Source: Cordilura impudica (taxonomy: Eukaryota > Arthropoda > Insecta > Diptera > Scathophagidae). Taken from it: DNA of 64,000 nucleotides. Location of the stretch: NCBI GenBank assembly GCA_963682025.1, contig OY821520.1, positions 139,714,042 through 139,778,041 on the forward strand. The letters are read 5' to 3'. The translations under genes and the position numbers were made by a program. Positions 43,924 through 54,500 of this stretch are shown here, piece after piece (the first letter of the stretch is position 1; each line of letters starts with the position of its first letter). Below the pieces are notes generated by a model. The model saw only the letters and a program-made list of their open reading frames with translations. It did no database searches and was not told the DNA's origin.

Positions 43924-44638
43924 TTTGTTATATAAAACAATTTATTAAAATGGCCTGCTGGGAAGGAAAAAAATACAAATTGGACAAAAGCGAAAACTTT
44001 GATGAGTACATGAAGGAGTTGGGTGTTGGCATGGTCCTCCGCAAAATGGGCAATACTGTAACTCCTACTGTTGAAATGAAGAAAGAGGGTGATGTTTTTA
44101 TTTTCACCACTTCCTCAACTTTCAAGACCTCTACCATCAGCTTCAAATTGGGTGAAGAATTCGATGAAGAAACCTTGGACGGTCGCAAAGTTAAATCTGT
44201 CTGCTCTTTGGATGGCAATAAATTGGTTCAAGAACAAAAAGGTGATAAGCCATCTACTATTGTTCGTGAATTTACCGACTCCGAATTAATTACCACTCTC
44301 ACCATTGGCGATATCAAGTGCGTTTGTGTATACAAGGCTATCTAAATGTCGAACATACTTTCTACATGCATATATATATTTTTAAAAATTATATATTGAC
44401 ATTTTTCCTACATTGCCTAATGATGACTGCTGCTTGATTTTTTTTTTTTCATAAGTAACAAATTTATATTATTACGCACATATTAATTGTTATTAAATAA
44501 CAATATTAATTTCTTTTTTTCCTTTTGTATACGAACATACTTATGTATTTAAGGTCTTTCTTTGTAAGCCAAATAGAAGAAAATTACATAAAAAATTGTG
44601 CATATAATGAAAAAAAAAAAAAATTAAAAAAAAAAAAT
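43924..44638 (+). mobile_element. Processed retrocopy of a fatty-acid-binding protein mRNA
   Basis: The unit has a very short 5' leader, an intronless coding region, an AT-rich 3' untranslated region, and an A-tract at 44610-44637 interrupted only by TT. It lies between two halves of the transposase gene. These are the marks of LINE-mediated copying of a spliced mRNA. I could not fix a target duplication. Confidence 0.8.
43950..44345 (+). CDS. fabp: Fatty-acid-binding protein, intact retrocopy frame
   Basis: 131 residues from ATG 43950, the family's usual length. FABPs are cytosolic beta-barrel carriers of long-chain fatty acids. Conserved features are GKKYKLDKSENFDEYMKELGVG, ending in the two helices of the portal, KTSTISFKLGEEFDEETLDGR and the closing strands EFTDSELITTLTIGDIKCV. 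The canonical ligand-carboxylate pair is Arg126-x-Tyr128. Here residue 126 is Cys (TGT, one C-to-T change from CGT), while Tyr128 is kept. No stop or frameshift. There is no obvious promoter, so expression is unknown. An in-use host gene is unlikely given the poly(A) tail and the nested location, but cannot be excluded. Confidence 0.92.
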   Translation: MACWEGKKYKLDKSENFDEYMKELGVGMVLRKMGNTVTPTVEMKKEGDVFIFTTSSTFKTSTISFKLGEEFDEETLDGRKVKSVCSLDGNKLVQEQKGDKPSTIVREFTDSELITTLTIGDIKCVCVYKAI

Positions 44639-45298
44639 ATTCTTTCAATGTATCGTACGGAATGCTTCGCGTGAATGGTGGTTCAAATACGTTATTTATG
44701 TCATTCATATTGATCATTTCCGTGTAACTTGTGCAGTTAAAGTTTATATCTGGTTTTTTATAAGCTCTAAGTTGCGTTGGGTCGTCAACATAGGTTCGAT
44801 AGCGTAGAATTTTCTTGATAGCACAGTCGCGCTTTTCTTTGCTATCATCAAACAACATTGATAACAAGATATTTTCCGAATGCGCATAATATGAATTATC
44901 TTTAATTACTTGATTGACAATTTTGCGTAAACGAGGTTCTAGAAATCGTGACCAACCAATGAACTTGAAAAATAATGCACTGCCGTACACGACAGAGCTG
45001 TAATACTTGATATTAAAGTACATTGGCACATAACATTTAATTATGAATTCAACCAGAATTCCTAAATTTGCATCTGGATTTTCCGTTGTCACATATAATC
45101 GTAATAATCTAGCGGCCTTAGTGAGCCACCGAGAATGTGCAATTTTCCCTGGTTTCATGTTAGCCAGATCCACCGAAACCACGCCGCTATAAAATGCATG
45201 GGCCATGTCGTATAAGTACTTCGTATCGGTGGAAAATTCAATTTTTTCTGGAGCAGGGGCATATTTTGCAACTCAATTTTCTGGAAGCCGTCCACCAC

Positions 45299-45371
45299 CT
45301 GAAAATATATAATAATAAAATAAATAATAATGGTTGATAATTATAATAAAAGAGTGATAGCAATAACTAAC
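45299..45371 (-). other. Intron of the transposase gene
   Basis: GTTAGT at the donor, TTTTCAG at the acceptor, 73 nt, AT-rich. Splicing keeps the family match CETLP-V. Confidence 0.75.
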
Positions 45372-47516
45372 CGGAAGAGTTTCACAAGTTTCGATATGAC
45401 GGCTCAGTTTTCCGGTTGCCGATTTCGGTCCAGTGCTGGTTGATTTATCCAAAGCTTCAAAAAAATTCCGAAACGGTAGTTCGTTGAAGTGTAGAAGGCA
45501 AACGAACCAATGGAATGGTCTTTTTAACAGCAATTCGAATCGTCGTATAATTCCACCGTGTGGGCCAGTGTTTGTTGGCTCACCGTCAGTGCATATTCCA
45601 ATTAATGCATCCAGTGATATATTTTTATCGTTGAAAAAATCATTTAATTTGGTTGCTTTGTATTCAGCGATTTCATGTTCCAGTTTTACGTAACCAATCA
45701 ATTCAGAATTGGGTTCTCTCAAAATAACAAGATGAGGTTCTTTTACCATCCTAGTATGATACTTCTCATCAATTTTATCTATCGTTAAAGTATCATCTTT
45801 TCTGCCATCGAATGAAAACGCTAACAAATTGGTATCATCTAACCGTTTGCGAAGCACTTCTTGTCTGCATTTCTCTTTTTCTCTGCGAACTTTCGATTTA
45901 TCCATGATGAGAGGTTTCCCATGCTTATCTTTAATTTTAAAATCTTGAAATGAGCGGTTCCCAAATGCTGATGCTACTCTATCAGGCACACCAAATCTGT
46001 CCATACCAAGGCAAAGTTAAAACAATCGTATCTCTCTGTGTATTGTGAACTTGTGTTTCTATCCATATCTTCTTGAACCGGTGGCGGTGCGTATGTTGAA
46101 TCATCGGGATCTTGGTATGTTGGCATTGATGACATACACGTTGCTCCTTGCTCTTCAATTTCCATCACAAATGCATCCATTGATAGTCTTCTCTGATAAT
46201 GTTGATCGTGCATAAACTCTTTGAGGCGTTCGGGAACCTAGCCGCATGCACATGGAGCTGCCTTCAAATCGCATTTACATGTTCCAATGTAAAAAATTGT
46301 TTCCAGAGATTTTACATACTCTGTAAATTGTTGGGTTTTGTTTCTTCTCTTGATTTGGTCTTGATATTTGTCAAGCAATCTATTCAATTTATTACATACG
46401 CTTTTTTTCAGCATTATTTCCATACCAAGTTTTTCTCAAATTCCAATCAACTTATCTTGTACTTGAATAGTGAATGATTTATAGGAAAACTTTTTTTGTT
46501 CTGTTTTAGCACGTTCGCTTAAGTAAAAATAATATCTCAAGATAACCAGATGGGTTGGTAAATTAATATCGGTCAAATCAGTAGACACACCAAAAACAGT
46601 AATATCATGCTTGGGTATATGACTCATTGGGTTTTCGATAGTTGTTGTTGTTGTTTCATCTTGCGGTGTAGATGATGGTGGATTCATTGTAAACTTTTTG
46701 ATTTGGAATGGTCACTTCACTTATTATTTTTTTGAAAATATTTTTTTTATCTGAAATTAGCACTTCAAACTTTGAGTTCTTCACAACGACTTAATGCATT
46801 CACAAAAACTGTTGCGTTATATATGGTCTACGAGACGAGGTAGTAAGAATGAAATGTAATTGCAATTCTACCTGCTGTGTCTTGTGGTGGCTTAAAAACC
46901 CACACAAGCAGTTTTATGACCTGCAATAGTGTCACAGTGATACGTTCATTTTTTAAAAGGGTTGAATAAAAAACCCACACAACTAAGTTTACGACATGCA
47001 AATCATCACAGTGATGCCTTGGTTTTAAAAGGGTTGTAAAAAACGCTAATTTCTAATAAATTTTTTTAATTTCTTTCCTATTACTAAGTTAAATTCATTT
47101 TTTCATTTACATATGTTCTGACTAAATAAATTTCTAAAGAGAAATATAAACTCCAAAAAAAAAAAATAAAAAAATATAGGCATTTCGCTGATTTTTTCAT
47201 TTAAAGTGCCAAAACTGGCGATTTTTTGAAATGTTTATATGGGGAACCCCACTGGGGAGTTCCAGGGGGTATGCCACTGGAATGGGTGAGTCGGCCCTCC
47301 AAAGTTAGGTGGGTCAGTCATACATTTGGACTCGATTGGGGCACTCTAAATGGGTCAAAGTGAGACAGACAGACAGACAGGTCAAAAGTTGGGACATCAG
47401 AATTCCTTTTAGAGGTATGGTTCCTTCGGCAAAGTTTCTTATTTTGATCCCTAGAATACGATTTTCACTGAGCAACGGGCGATTTTTTTGCCTCCCCACA
47501 AATCAACCCGACCTAA

Positions 47517-47760
47517 TATGTATATTATACATATGCTATGTGTGTTTTATTAAATTTATGTATAATTTTATGTATGTGTTAGTGGCAACTTTAAATAAAA
47601 TTTACTCAAAATAGAGGAAAAAATTTAAAAATATGTAAATCTGCAAAACGGCTAAAAAGAAATACCTTTCAAATTTTATTCGTTTGGTCCAAATTGGGAT
47701 CAAACGGTAGAACAAAACATCGGTTACAAAAAATCGCCTAGCCTATTAACATTATAGAGA
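47517..47760 (-). mobile_element. Helitron copy E, 5' part, with an inverted flank duplication
   Basis: After TATGTA, 47528-47557 is an exact inverted copy of 43190-43219, the flank on the other side of the transposon. Normal Helitron sequence then resumes (GTATAATTTTATGTATGTG) and ends with AATCGCCTAGCCTATTAACATTATAGAGA before T. Confidence 0.85.
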
Positions 47761-48221
47761 TTACATGGACGTATGAGTGATAATTTTATGAAATTAATAT
47801 TAATCATATGATTTCCGCATATCATTGTTTTCCAGGGAATTTTACACTCAAATTTTAATATTAATTTGTCATGCGGGTCTACGAGCTTCGCAAAGGTTTA
47901 AATGAAATGGATATACGAGTACATGTAAGGTTACGAGTTATGTTCAACTTTTCTGAGTTGATTTCCCATCGACAATTTTTTATTATGTATAGTTTTCTGA
48001 TAAATATAAAAAATCATAAAAATGAATAATATGAACTTCTGGACATTAAAATCTCAATTTATTGACATTAAGTCATAACTAAAGGATCACCATTATAAAA
48101 TTTTTAAAAACGAGAATTAAAAAAATGTTTAATTGCGAATATTTTAGCGATTGACAGAAAGTTAGTAAGATTTTGATTAGTAGTTTGATACCTCCGATAC
48201 AATCTAAATATTGGGTTGAAC
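47761..48221. other. AT-rich stretch, nothing recognised
   Basis: No motif-bearing frame and no known repeat end. Confidence 0.5.
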
Positions 48222-49775
48222 AAATATTCTAAATTAATTTTAATCCGGCTTCAGACCACACTATTCAATAGAAGATAACGTTTATAATATACCAGTAATA
48301 GTCAATTATAAACTGAACAAAAAGAAAGAGATTTACGGATTTTTTGTTGACTTTAAAGCCGCCTTCGATAGAGTGCCGAGGAAGCTTCTTGTAGACAAGC
48401 CACATTCATTAGGGATGTCAACGAAAATGGTCAACCTTATTGAAAATGTGTACAAACATATAAAGTCCACAGTGTGGACAAGAAAAGATTTTTCTGAATA
48501 CTTTGAAACTTATACTGGCGTTAAGGAAGGATGTCTCCTGTCCCCAATGCTCTTTACGCTGTACTTAAATGACCTCCATGACCATTTGGGAGGTGGTCGG
48601 ATGGTAGATGATATAAATATACGTTTATATATATGCGGATGATATAGTTTTATTGGCTGATGATATACAAATAATGGGAAACATGGTAAAGAACTTGGAA
48701 AGATATTGTAAGCAGTGGAATATGTAGGTGAATGTGCTTAGATCGGAAATGAATGGTATTCAGAAAAGGAGGCAGGCTTGCATCAAGTGATAATATATAG
48801 TACAAAAATCAAGAAATTAGAATTGTGAATGAGTACTTTCACCCCGCAAACGAGTTTTAGGAAACATATTGAAAACAAAATTATATCATCTAAGAATAGC
48901 ATTAATGCAACATTGAACAGTTTTCTAAATTAACCGAATATAAGGCTGAAATCTAAGTGGAAGCTTTTTCAATCAGTCTGCCGATCTAAACAAGCATATG
49001 CAGCTCAGGTCTGGGGTTACTGTTTATTCGAGGAGGTAGACAAGTTACAGAGGTATTTCTTGAAGAGAATTCTAAAACTACCAGACTTTACACCCAACAA
49101 TGCTTTGTATTTGGAAACAAAAAGAGAATGCAGTCATTTTTACACATTGAATTAACATATGGAACATATCTATAAAACGCTATTTCAGTACAACTAAACC
49201 AGATTACCAAACAAATTATCCCTAGTTGCGTTAGAAGATAATATATTTTGGGCAAATAAAATCAATGAAATAACTAAAGAATTTGGGGTTCAATTTAACT
49301 TCGAAAATAATAGTCAACAACAATGGATTCGAATTGGATGATTTTGCTTCAAGAAATGAAATCAAGGGCAATTATGGATATACAACAACAAGCTCTAAAT
49401 AGTACATCAAGATTTTATATGGACATAAACTATATCGAAAACTTGAGGAGTCAAAGGCAAATATCAACATTTTTAAAGCGAGATGTGGCATATTACCGTT
49501 AAATTTAAACAGTTCTAACACAACTGAAGACCATGCATGCACTTTATGCAACACCGGCAATAATGAAACAACTCAACATTTCATGGCAAGATGTCCAATA
49601 TTTAAAGAATTACGAAGCAGATTTTTTGGTAAACCAATTCTGAATGACAATGAATATAAATATAAATATTTTGGATGGCCGAATATTTTAAGACTGGAAT
49701 TCACTTTATAATTATGTTGAAAATGCTTCAAATTATAGAAAACTCATTATAGAGGAATTTATATAAATTTTGTAC
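48222..49775 (+). pseudogene. LINE reverse transcriptase, decayed
   Basis: The RT domain reads FRPHYSIEDNV, then GFFVDFKAAFDRVPRKLL with the first Asp, GVKEGCLLSPMLFTLYLNDL and, after a small frame break near 48630, YADDIVLLADD with the catalytic pair. An RFRxGG-type block follows (WNM...VFRKGGRLASS). The C-terminal part after about 49380 has a Cys-His motif, ACTLCNTGNNETTQHFMARC, seen at the end of some LINE proteins. Many frameshifts and stops separate the blocks. The 5' end is missing. The clade is not assigned, but the protein is distinct from the LINEs at 35.5 and 58.2 kb. Confidence 0.85.
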
Positions 49776-50901
49776 ATACCTATAAATTTTAGTTATATTT
49801 TATAAACATGTCTAGAACACTTTATATATATATATATATATATACATCTATATATATATACATCTTTCTTTATTTAAAAATGTTATACAGACATACATAC
49901 ATACAATCTAAATATTTACCATTAGAAATCTAGAGTGCTAACATAGTTTTAGTCTTGAAACTTTATGAGAGTCCATAGGTTTTTATTATGTGTAATAGAG
50001 TTAAATATAGGTGGTATTTCATTAATGGGCATGGTACTTGTCACACAGAACAAATTTGTATTATAACCTATGTAGAAACCAAATATTTTTTAGTTTTTGA
50101 AGAAAATAATGTTGTTTAACTCCACTAAAACAATATTCATTTCATAGGCTTATCGGAAATGTTCGACAGGATCCACTTGCTACATATAGTAAGGAACAGG
50201 CTGTTCACAGCTAGATATAATAATCGTCCCCAATATCAATAAATTTAAAGTGGTTTTAAGAAATCTAAACTATTGCGCACTATAAAAAAACCAAATTTGG
50301 AGTACAAGTGAGGCTGCGATTCTAATCTCAATTAAATTATTACTCCAAAACTTTTTAAAACTAAGTCTAGCAACTCATTGTTCTGCATATATGAAACTTC
50401 AAAAATATTATTTTGGCTTATTTTCTATTGCCAATTACATGTGTTTTCTTTTATTTGATGTAAGTCAGCTGGTGTTAGATGAGCTGAATGTTATGGTAAT
50501 ATGTATTCATTTCAATGTTTTTGATAATGCAACCGCAACTCTTTAATCCGATTTTGTTTACTTTTTTTAGCTATTCTCACTGTGATTATTTTATATATAT
50601 TTATTCATGCCGGATTTTATATGATATTTACCATGTATATTGCTGTACAGCTTAAAACCACATTAATTTATTTAGTTACTATGAGATTTGCTCACTGCAA
50701 TGAAAATACGACAGTCATATCAGTATTTATGTGAAATTTTTTTTCGTATTTTGGGAAAGTATTTTTTTGAAGTGCGAAATATTTTGGTTTTTGCGGTAAA
50801 CTGTGTGCGGCTTTAAAATAAAATTAATTGTGGAAAAATTATGTCATTGAAATTATGATTTGTTTTGTTAAAAATAGATATCAATATGAATGGAAAAAAA
50901 A
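49776..50901. other. AT-rich stretch with a TA tract
   Basis: (TA)n at 49826-49858 and (CATA)n at about 49890-49903. Nothing else recognised. Confidence 0.5.
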
Positions 50902-52862
50902 AACAAGTAAGAGTGTTGAACTCGGCTGTGCCGAATTTTTAATACCCTCCATTTAATTTTTAATGTTTAATTTTTAATTTTTATTTTTAATTTTTAATTA
51001 AAATTGAATTAAAAAATTTTTAATTTTTAATTTTTAATTTTTAATTTTTAATTTTTAATTTTTAATTTTTAATTTTTAATTTTTAATTTTTAATTTTTAA
51101 TTTTTAATTTTTAATTTTTAATTTTTAATTTTTAATTTTTAATTTTTAATTTTTAATTTTTAATTTTTAATTTTTAATTTTTAATTTTTAATTTTTAATT
51201 TTTAATTTTTAATTTTTAATTTTTAATTTTTAATTTTTAATTTTTAATTTTTAATTTTTAATTTTTAATTTTTAATTTTTAATTTTTAATTTTTAATTTT
51301 TAATTTTTAATTTTTAATTTTTAATTTTTAATTTTTAATTTTTAATTTTTAATTTTTAATTTTTAATTTTTAATTTTTAATTTTTAATTTTTAATTTTTA
51401 ATTTTTAATTTTTAATTTTTAATTTTTAATTTTTAATTTTTAATTTTTAATTTTTAATTTTTAATTTTTAATTTTTAATTTTTAATTTTTAATTTTTAAT
51501 TTTTAATTTTTAATTTTTAATTTTTAATTTTAAATTTTTAATTTTTAATTTTTAATTTTTAATTTTTAATTTTTAATTTTTAATTTTTAATTTTTAATTT
51601 TTAATTTTTAATTTTTAATTTTTAATTTTTAATTTTTAATTTTTAATTTTTAATTTTTAATTTTTAATTTTTAATTTTTAATTTTTAATTTTTAATTTTT
51701 AATTTTTAATTTTTAATTTTTAATTTTTAATTTTTAATTTTTAATTTTTAATTTTTAATTTTTAATTATTAATTTTTAATTTTTAATTTTTAATTTTAAA
51801 TTTTTAATTTTTAATTTTTAATTTTTAATTTTTAATTTTTAATTTTTAATTTTTAATTTTTAATTTTTAATTTTTAATTTTTAATTTTTAATTTTTAATT
51901 TTTAATTTTTAATTTTTAATTTTTAATTTTTAATTTTTAATTTTTAATTTTTAATTTTTAATTTTTAATGTTTAATTTTTAATTTTTAATTTTTAATTTT
52001 TAATTTTTAATTTTTAATTTTTAATTTTTAATTTTTAATTTTTAATTTTTAATTTTTAATTTTTAATTTTTAATTTTTAATTTTTAATTTTTAATTTTTA
52101 ATTTTTAATTTTTAATTTTTAATTTTTAATTTTTAATTTTTAATTTTTAATTTTTAATTTTTAATTTTTAATTTTTAATTTTTAATTTTTAATTTTTAAT
52201 TTTTAATTTTTAATTTTTAATTTTTAATTTTTAATTTTTAATTTTTAATTTTTAATTTTTAATTTTTAATTTTTAATTTTTAATCTTTAATTTTTAATTT
52301 TTAATTTTGAATTTTGAATTTTTAATTTTTAATTTTTAATTTTTAATTTTTAATTTTTAATTTTTAATTTTTAATTTTTAATTTTTAATTTTTAATTTTT
52401 AAATTTTAATTTTTAATTTTTAATTTTTAATTTTTAATATTTAGCTTTTAATTTTTAATTTTTAATTATTAATTTTTAATTTTTAATTTTTAATTTTTAA
52501 TTTTTAATTTTTAATTTAAACGATAAAAAATATGTGGTAATACTTGCTAAGGCCAATGTGACACATGCAGTATTAATATACAACATAAAGTGAATTCAAC
52601 AATAAGAAGAGTTACATTTTATGGGAAGTTAATAAATGATTTTATACAAAACAGAACGGTCCAGCTTAGATATTGACGGTGTGATCGTGATTTCCACAGA
52701 CAGACGGACAGATGGACAGATGGTCATCGACAAATTAATAAAAATATATATATGATCAAGAAAATATATGTTTTTGGGTCACCGGTATTTATTTTGATGC
52801 GTTACAAATGGAATGACAAACATATATTTACCCTCTGCCAGTGAGATGTGGAGGGTATAAAA
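50902..52862 (+). repeat. TCGGCTGTGCCGA repeat element (second family with TATACCC-type termini)
   Basis: Starts ACAAGTAAGAGTGTTGAACTCGG with the hairpin TCGGCTGTGCCGA and AATACCCTCC. Ends GACAGACGGACAGATGG...TACCCTCTGCCAGTGAGATGTGGAGGGTATAAA. Start, GGGTAT end, (GACG)n tract and subterminal complementarity correspond to the TATACCC family, but the body is different and is mostly the heptamer array. Confidence 0.75.
50953..52517. repeat. AATTTTT heptamer array, about 1.56 kb
   Basis: More than 200 tandem units of AATTTTT with few variants: TTTAAATTTTT near 51527 and 51795, AATTATTAAT near 51767 and 52464, AATGTTTAAT near 51966, AATCTTTAAT near 52281, TTTTGAATTTTGAA near 52305. Variants cluster at both edges; the middle is almost pure. 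Confidence 0.97.
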
Positions 52863-53385
52863 ATAATAATGGAGAACTTTAACAGCAAATTAAGTAAAAT
52901 AGTATTCTTACGTATACACTATGCATGAAAAATAGGCAGTTATAAATAAATATGCACTTATAATTTTAATTGTATTCACTTAAACCTCGGATTATTTTAA
53001 ATTATAAAATATTTATTAGAAGCAAAAATTTTTAAAAAAAAGTTACAGTTACAATATGTATTAAAATATACATATAAATATTATTCTGAAATATTAAAAA
53101 TTTAGTCCTTCTTAAATCTCTGGTCATGAAATCCATAAATTTTATATAAAAATTTAAATAATATTTATATTTTTATAAATAAATAATATTTAATATTTTT
53201 TTTAGATATAAATAATGAATTCTTAAATTATAAAAATACAAAAAAAAAGAACAAGTAAAAAATTATAGTCATACTCTTTATATATCTATACATCTCATGC
53301 TTTGTTGAGGCAATAACTGGATCTAAAAAAGAATAATAAATCAAATATTATTAATTTGTGGCGTGCGAATTAGAAAACTACGCCT
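52863..53385. other. AT-rich stretch, nothing recognised
   Basis: No motif or repeat end recognised. Confidence 0.5.
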
Positions 53386-54065
53386 TTTTATACCCTATTC
53401 CACTATGTGGTTTGGGTATAATGACTTTGTGCTGCTGTTTGTAACTACCAAAAATATTTGACCTAGACCCATCTTTTATTATACCGATCGAATCAGAATC
53501 ACTATCTGATTCGATTTAACGATGTCCGTCCGTCCGTCCGTCCGTCTGTGTGTCCATGTAAAGCTTGTAATCAAACTGCAGGTCGCAAATATGAATATGA
53601 AATCGACATAAATTGCTATAAGATCCAAATTGTCGTATAGATCTTAGTCAAATTGGGTTTGCATGTGTTTATTACATCCATTAATGAGTAGTCCAAAAAC
53701 TATCCCTATGGGACAACTCTTATTCATAGGACCCATATAGAGCTGCTTCCCGATCTTCACTTAAGTCTATAAAAAAAACAAAAATATTGCACTGATTCAT
53801 CTCAAATTTTGTTTGTATATATTTTTGCAAAATACAAGAGACTTTACCAACCATGGTCAAAATCGGTCCATTTTTGGACCTAGTCCCCATATAGATATAT
53901 CATCCGATATGAACTTTTTCATATCTGCAGCCAAAAAAATTAATAAAAATGCCACTCAAATTTGGTTTATGCTTATTTTCTATGTACAATTAGTTGGGCC
54001 TAAGAGATAGGGTCTCTAAACGCATGGTATAGGGTATCGTATGGTCGGTCTAGACCGACTATAAT
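53386..54065 (-). repeat. TATACCC repeat, reverse copy with internal deletion
   Basis: From TATACCCTATTCCACTATGTGG to the palindrome GTCGGTCTAGACCGACTATAATTTTCT. About 190 bp is missing near 53598, where ATATGAATATGAAATCGAC joins two normally separate segments, probably across a short TATGA match. Confidence 0.85.
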
Positions 54066-54500
54066 TTTCTAACTTTTTTGTATATATTTAAGTGAATATA
54101 GGGAATAAGTTTTATATGGGGGCTATGAAGAAGAATTGTCCTATGGGATTTATTTTTGGACTACTGATATATGTATGTACTAAACATACACAAACCCAAA
54201 TTGATCGAGATCTATATGATAATTTGGATGTTATGGCGATCTAAATCGAACTCAAAGGGGTCATTTGTATGGGGACTAGGTCTGAGTCGATTAAAGCACA
54301 CAAATCAAATTTCATCAAAATATTTTTACATTTCCGACCTGTAGTTTGATTACGAGGTTTAAGATGGACGGGCGGACTAACAATGCTTAATCGATTCAGA
54401 AAGTTGTTCTGTATCCGTCGGTATAAAAAAGGTTTAGATCAAATAATTTGATAGTTACAAACATCAGCACAAACTCATTATATCCTGACCACATAGGGTA
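54066..54500 (+). repeat. TATACCC repeat, diverged partial copy
   Basis: Begins in the middle of the element (TTTAAGTGAATATAGGGAA) and ends at ATCCTGACCACATAGGGTATAAAC. Head to head with the preceding copy, which probably inserted into it. Confidence 0.75.

Larger units (their letters stand above)
43705..46687 (-). pseudogene. DDE-type transposase, frameshifted and interrupted by the FABP retrocopy
   Basis: The start is near 46687 (MNPPSSTPQDETTTT). A Cys-rich CKCDLKAAPCACG at about 46240 may bind metal. The central part (46004-45372) has FSFDGRKDD (Asp 66 counting from 46004), ICTDGEPTNTG (Asp 140) and HWFVCLLHFNELPFR (Glu 175), a D-D-34-E layout. A 73-nt GT-AG intron at 45299-45371 joins CETLP to VVDGFQKIEL. 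Then come KYLYDMAHAFYSGVVSVDLA and PGKIAHSRWLTKAARLLRLY. At about 44639 the frame runs into the retrocopy poly(A), and it seems to resume at 43923 with LFATNVTDPPFNDPKIP, stopping at 43705. Frameshifts at about 46430, 46220 and 45270. Similar unnamed proteins occur in many arthropods. Confidence 0.8.
43220..47516 (-). mobile_element. DNA transposon of uncertain superfamily, carrying a FABP retrocopy
   Basis: The ends are TTAGGGCGGGTCGATTT and (inverted) TTAGGTCGGGTTGATTT. Terminal inverted repeats of about 330-350 bp extend to about 43555 and from about 47170. TATGTA flanks both sides (43214-43219, 47517-47522), a 6-bp duplication. The transposase is on the minus strand, with a FABP retrocopy in the sense strand inside it. 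A second copy occupies 1-872. Terminal sequence and duplication length do not immediately match a superfamily I can name. Confidence 0.88.

Noticed and set aside
50953..52517. Heptamer array as telomeric or CRISPR-like repeat
   Set aside because: AATTTTT does not match known insect telomere repeats, has no spacers, and sits inside an interspersed element.
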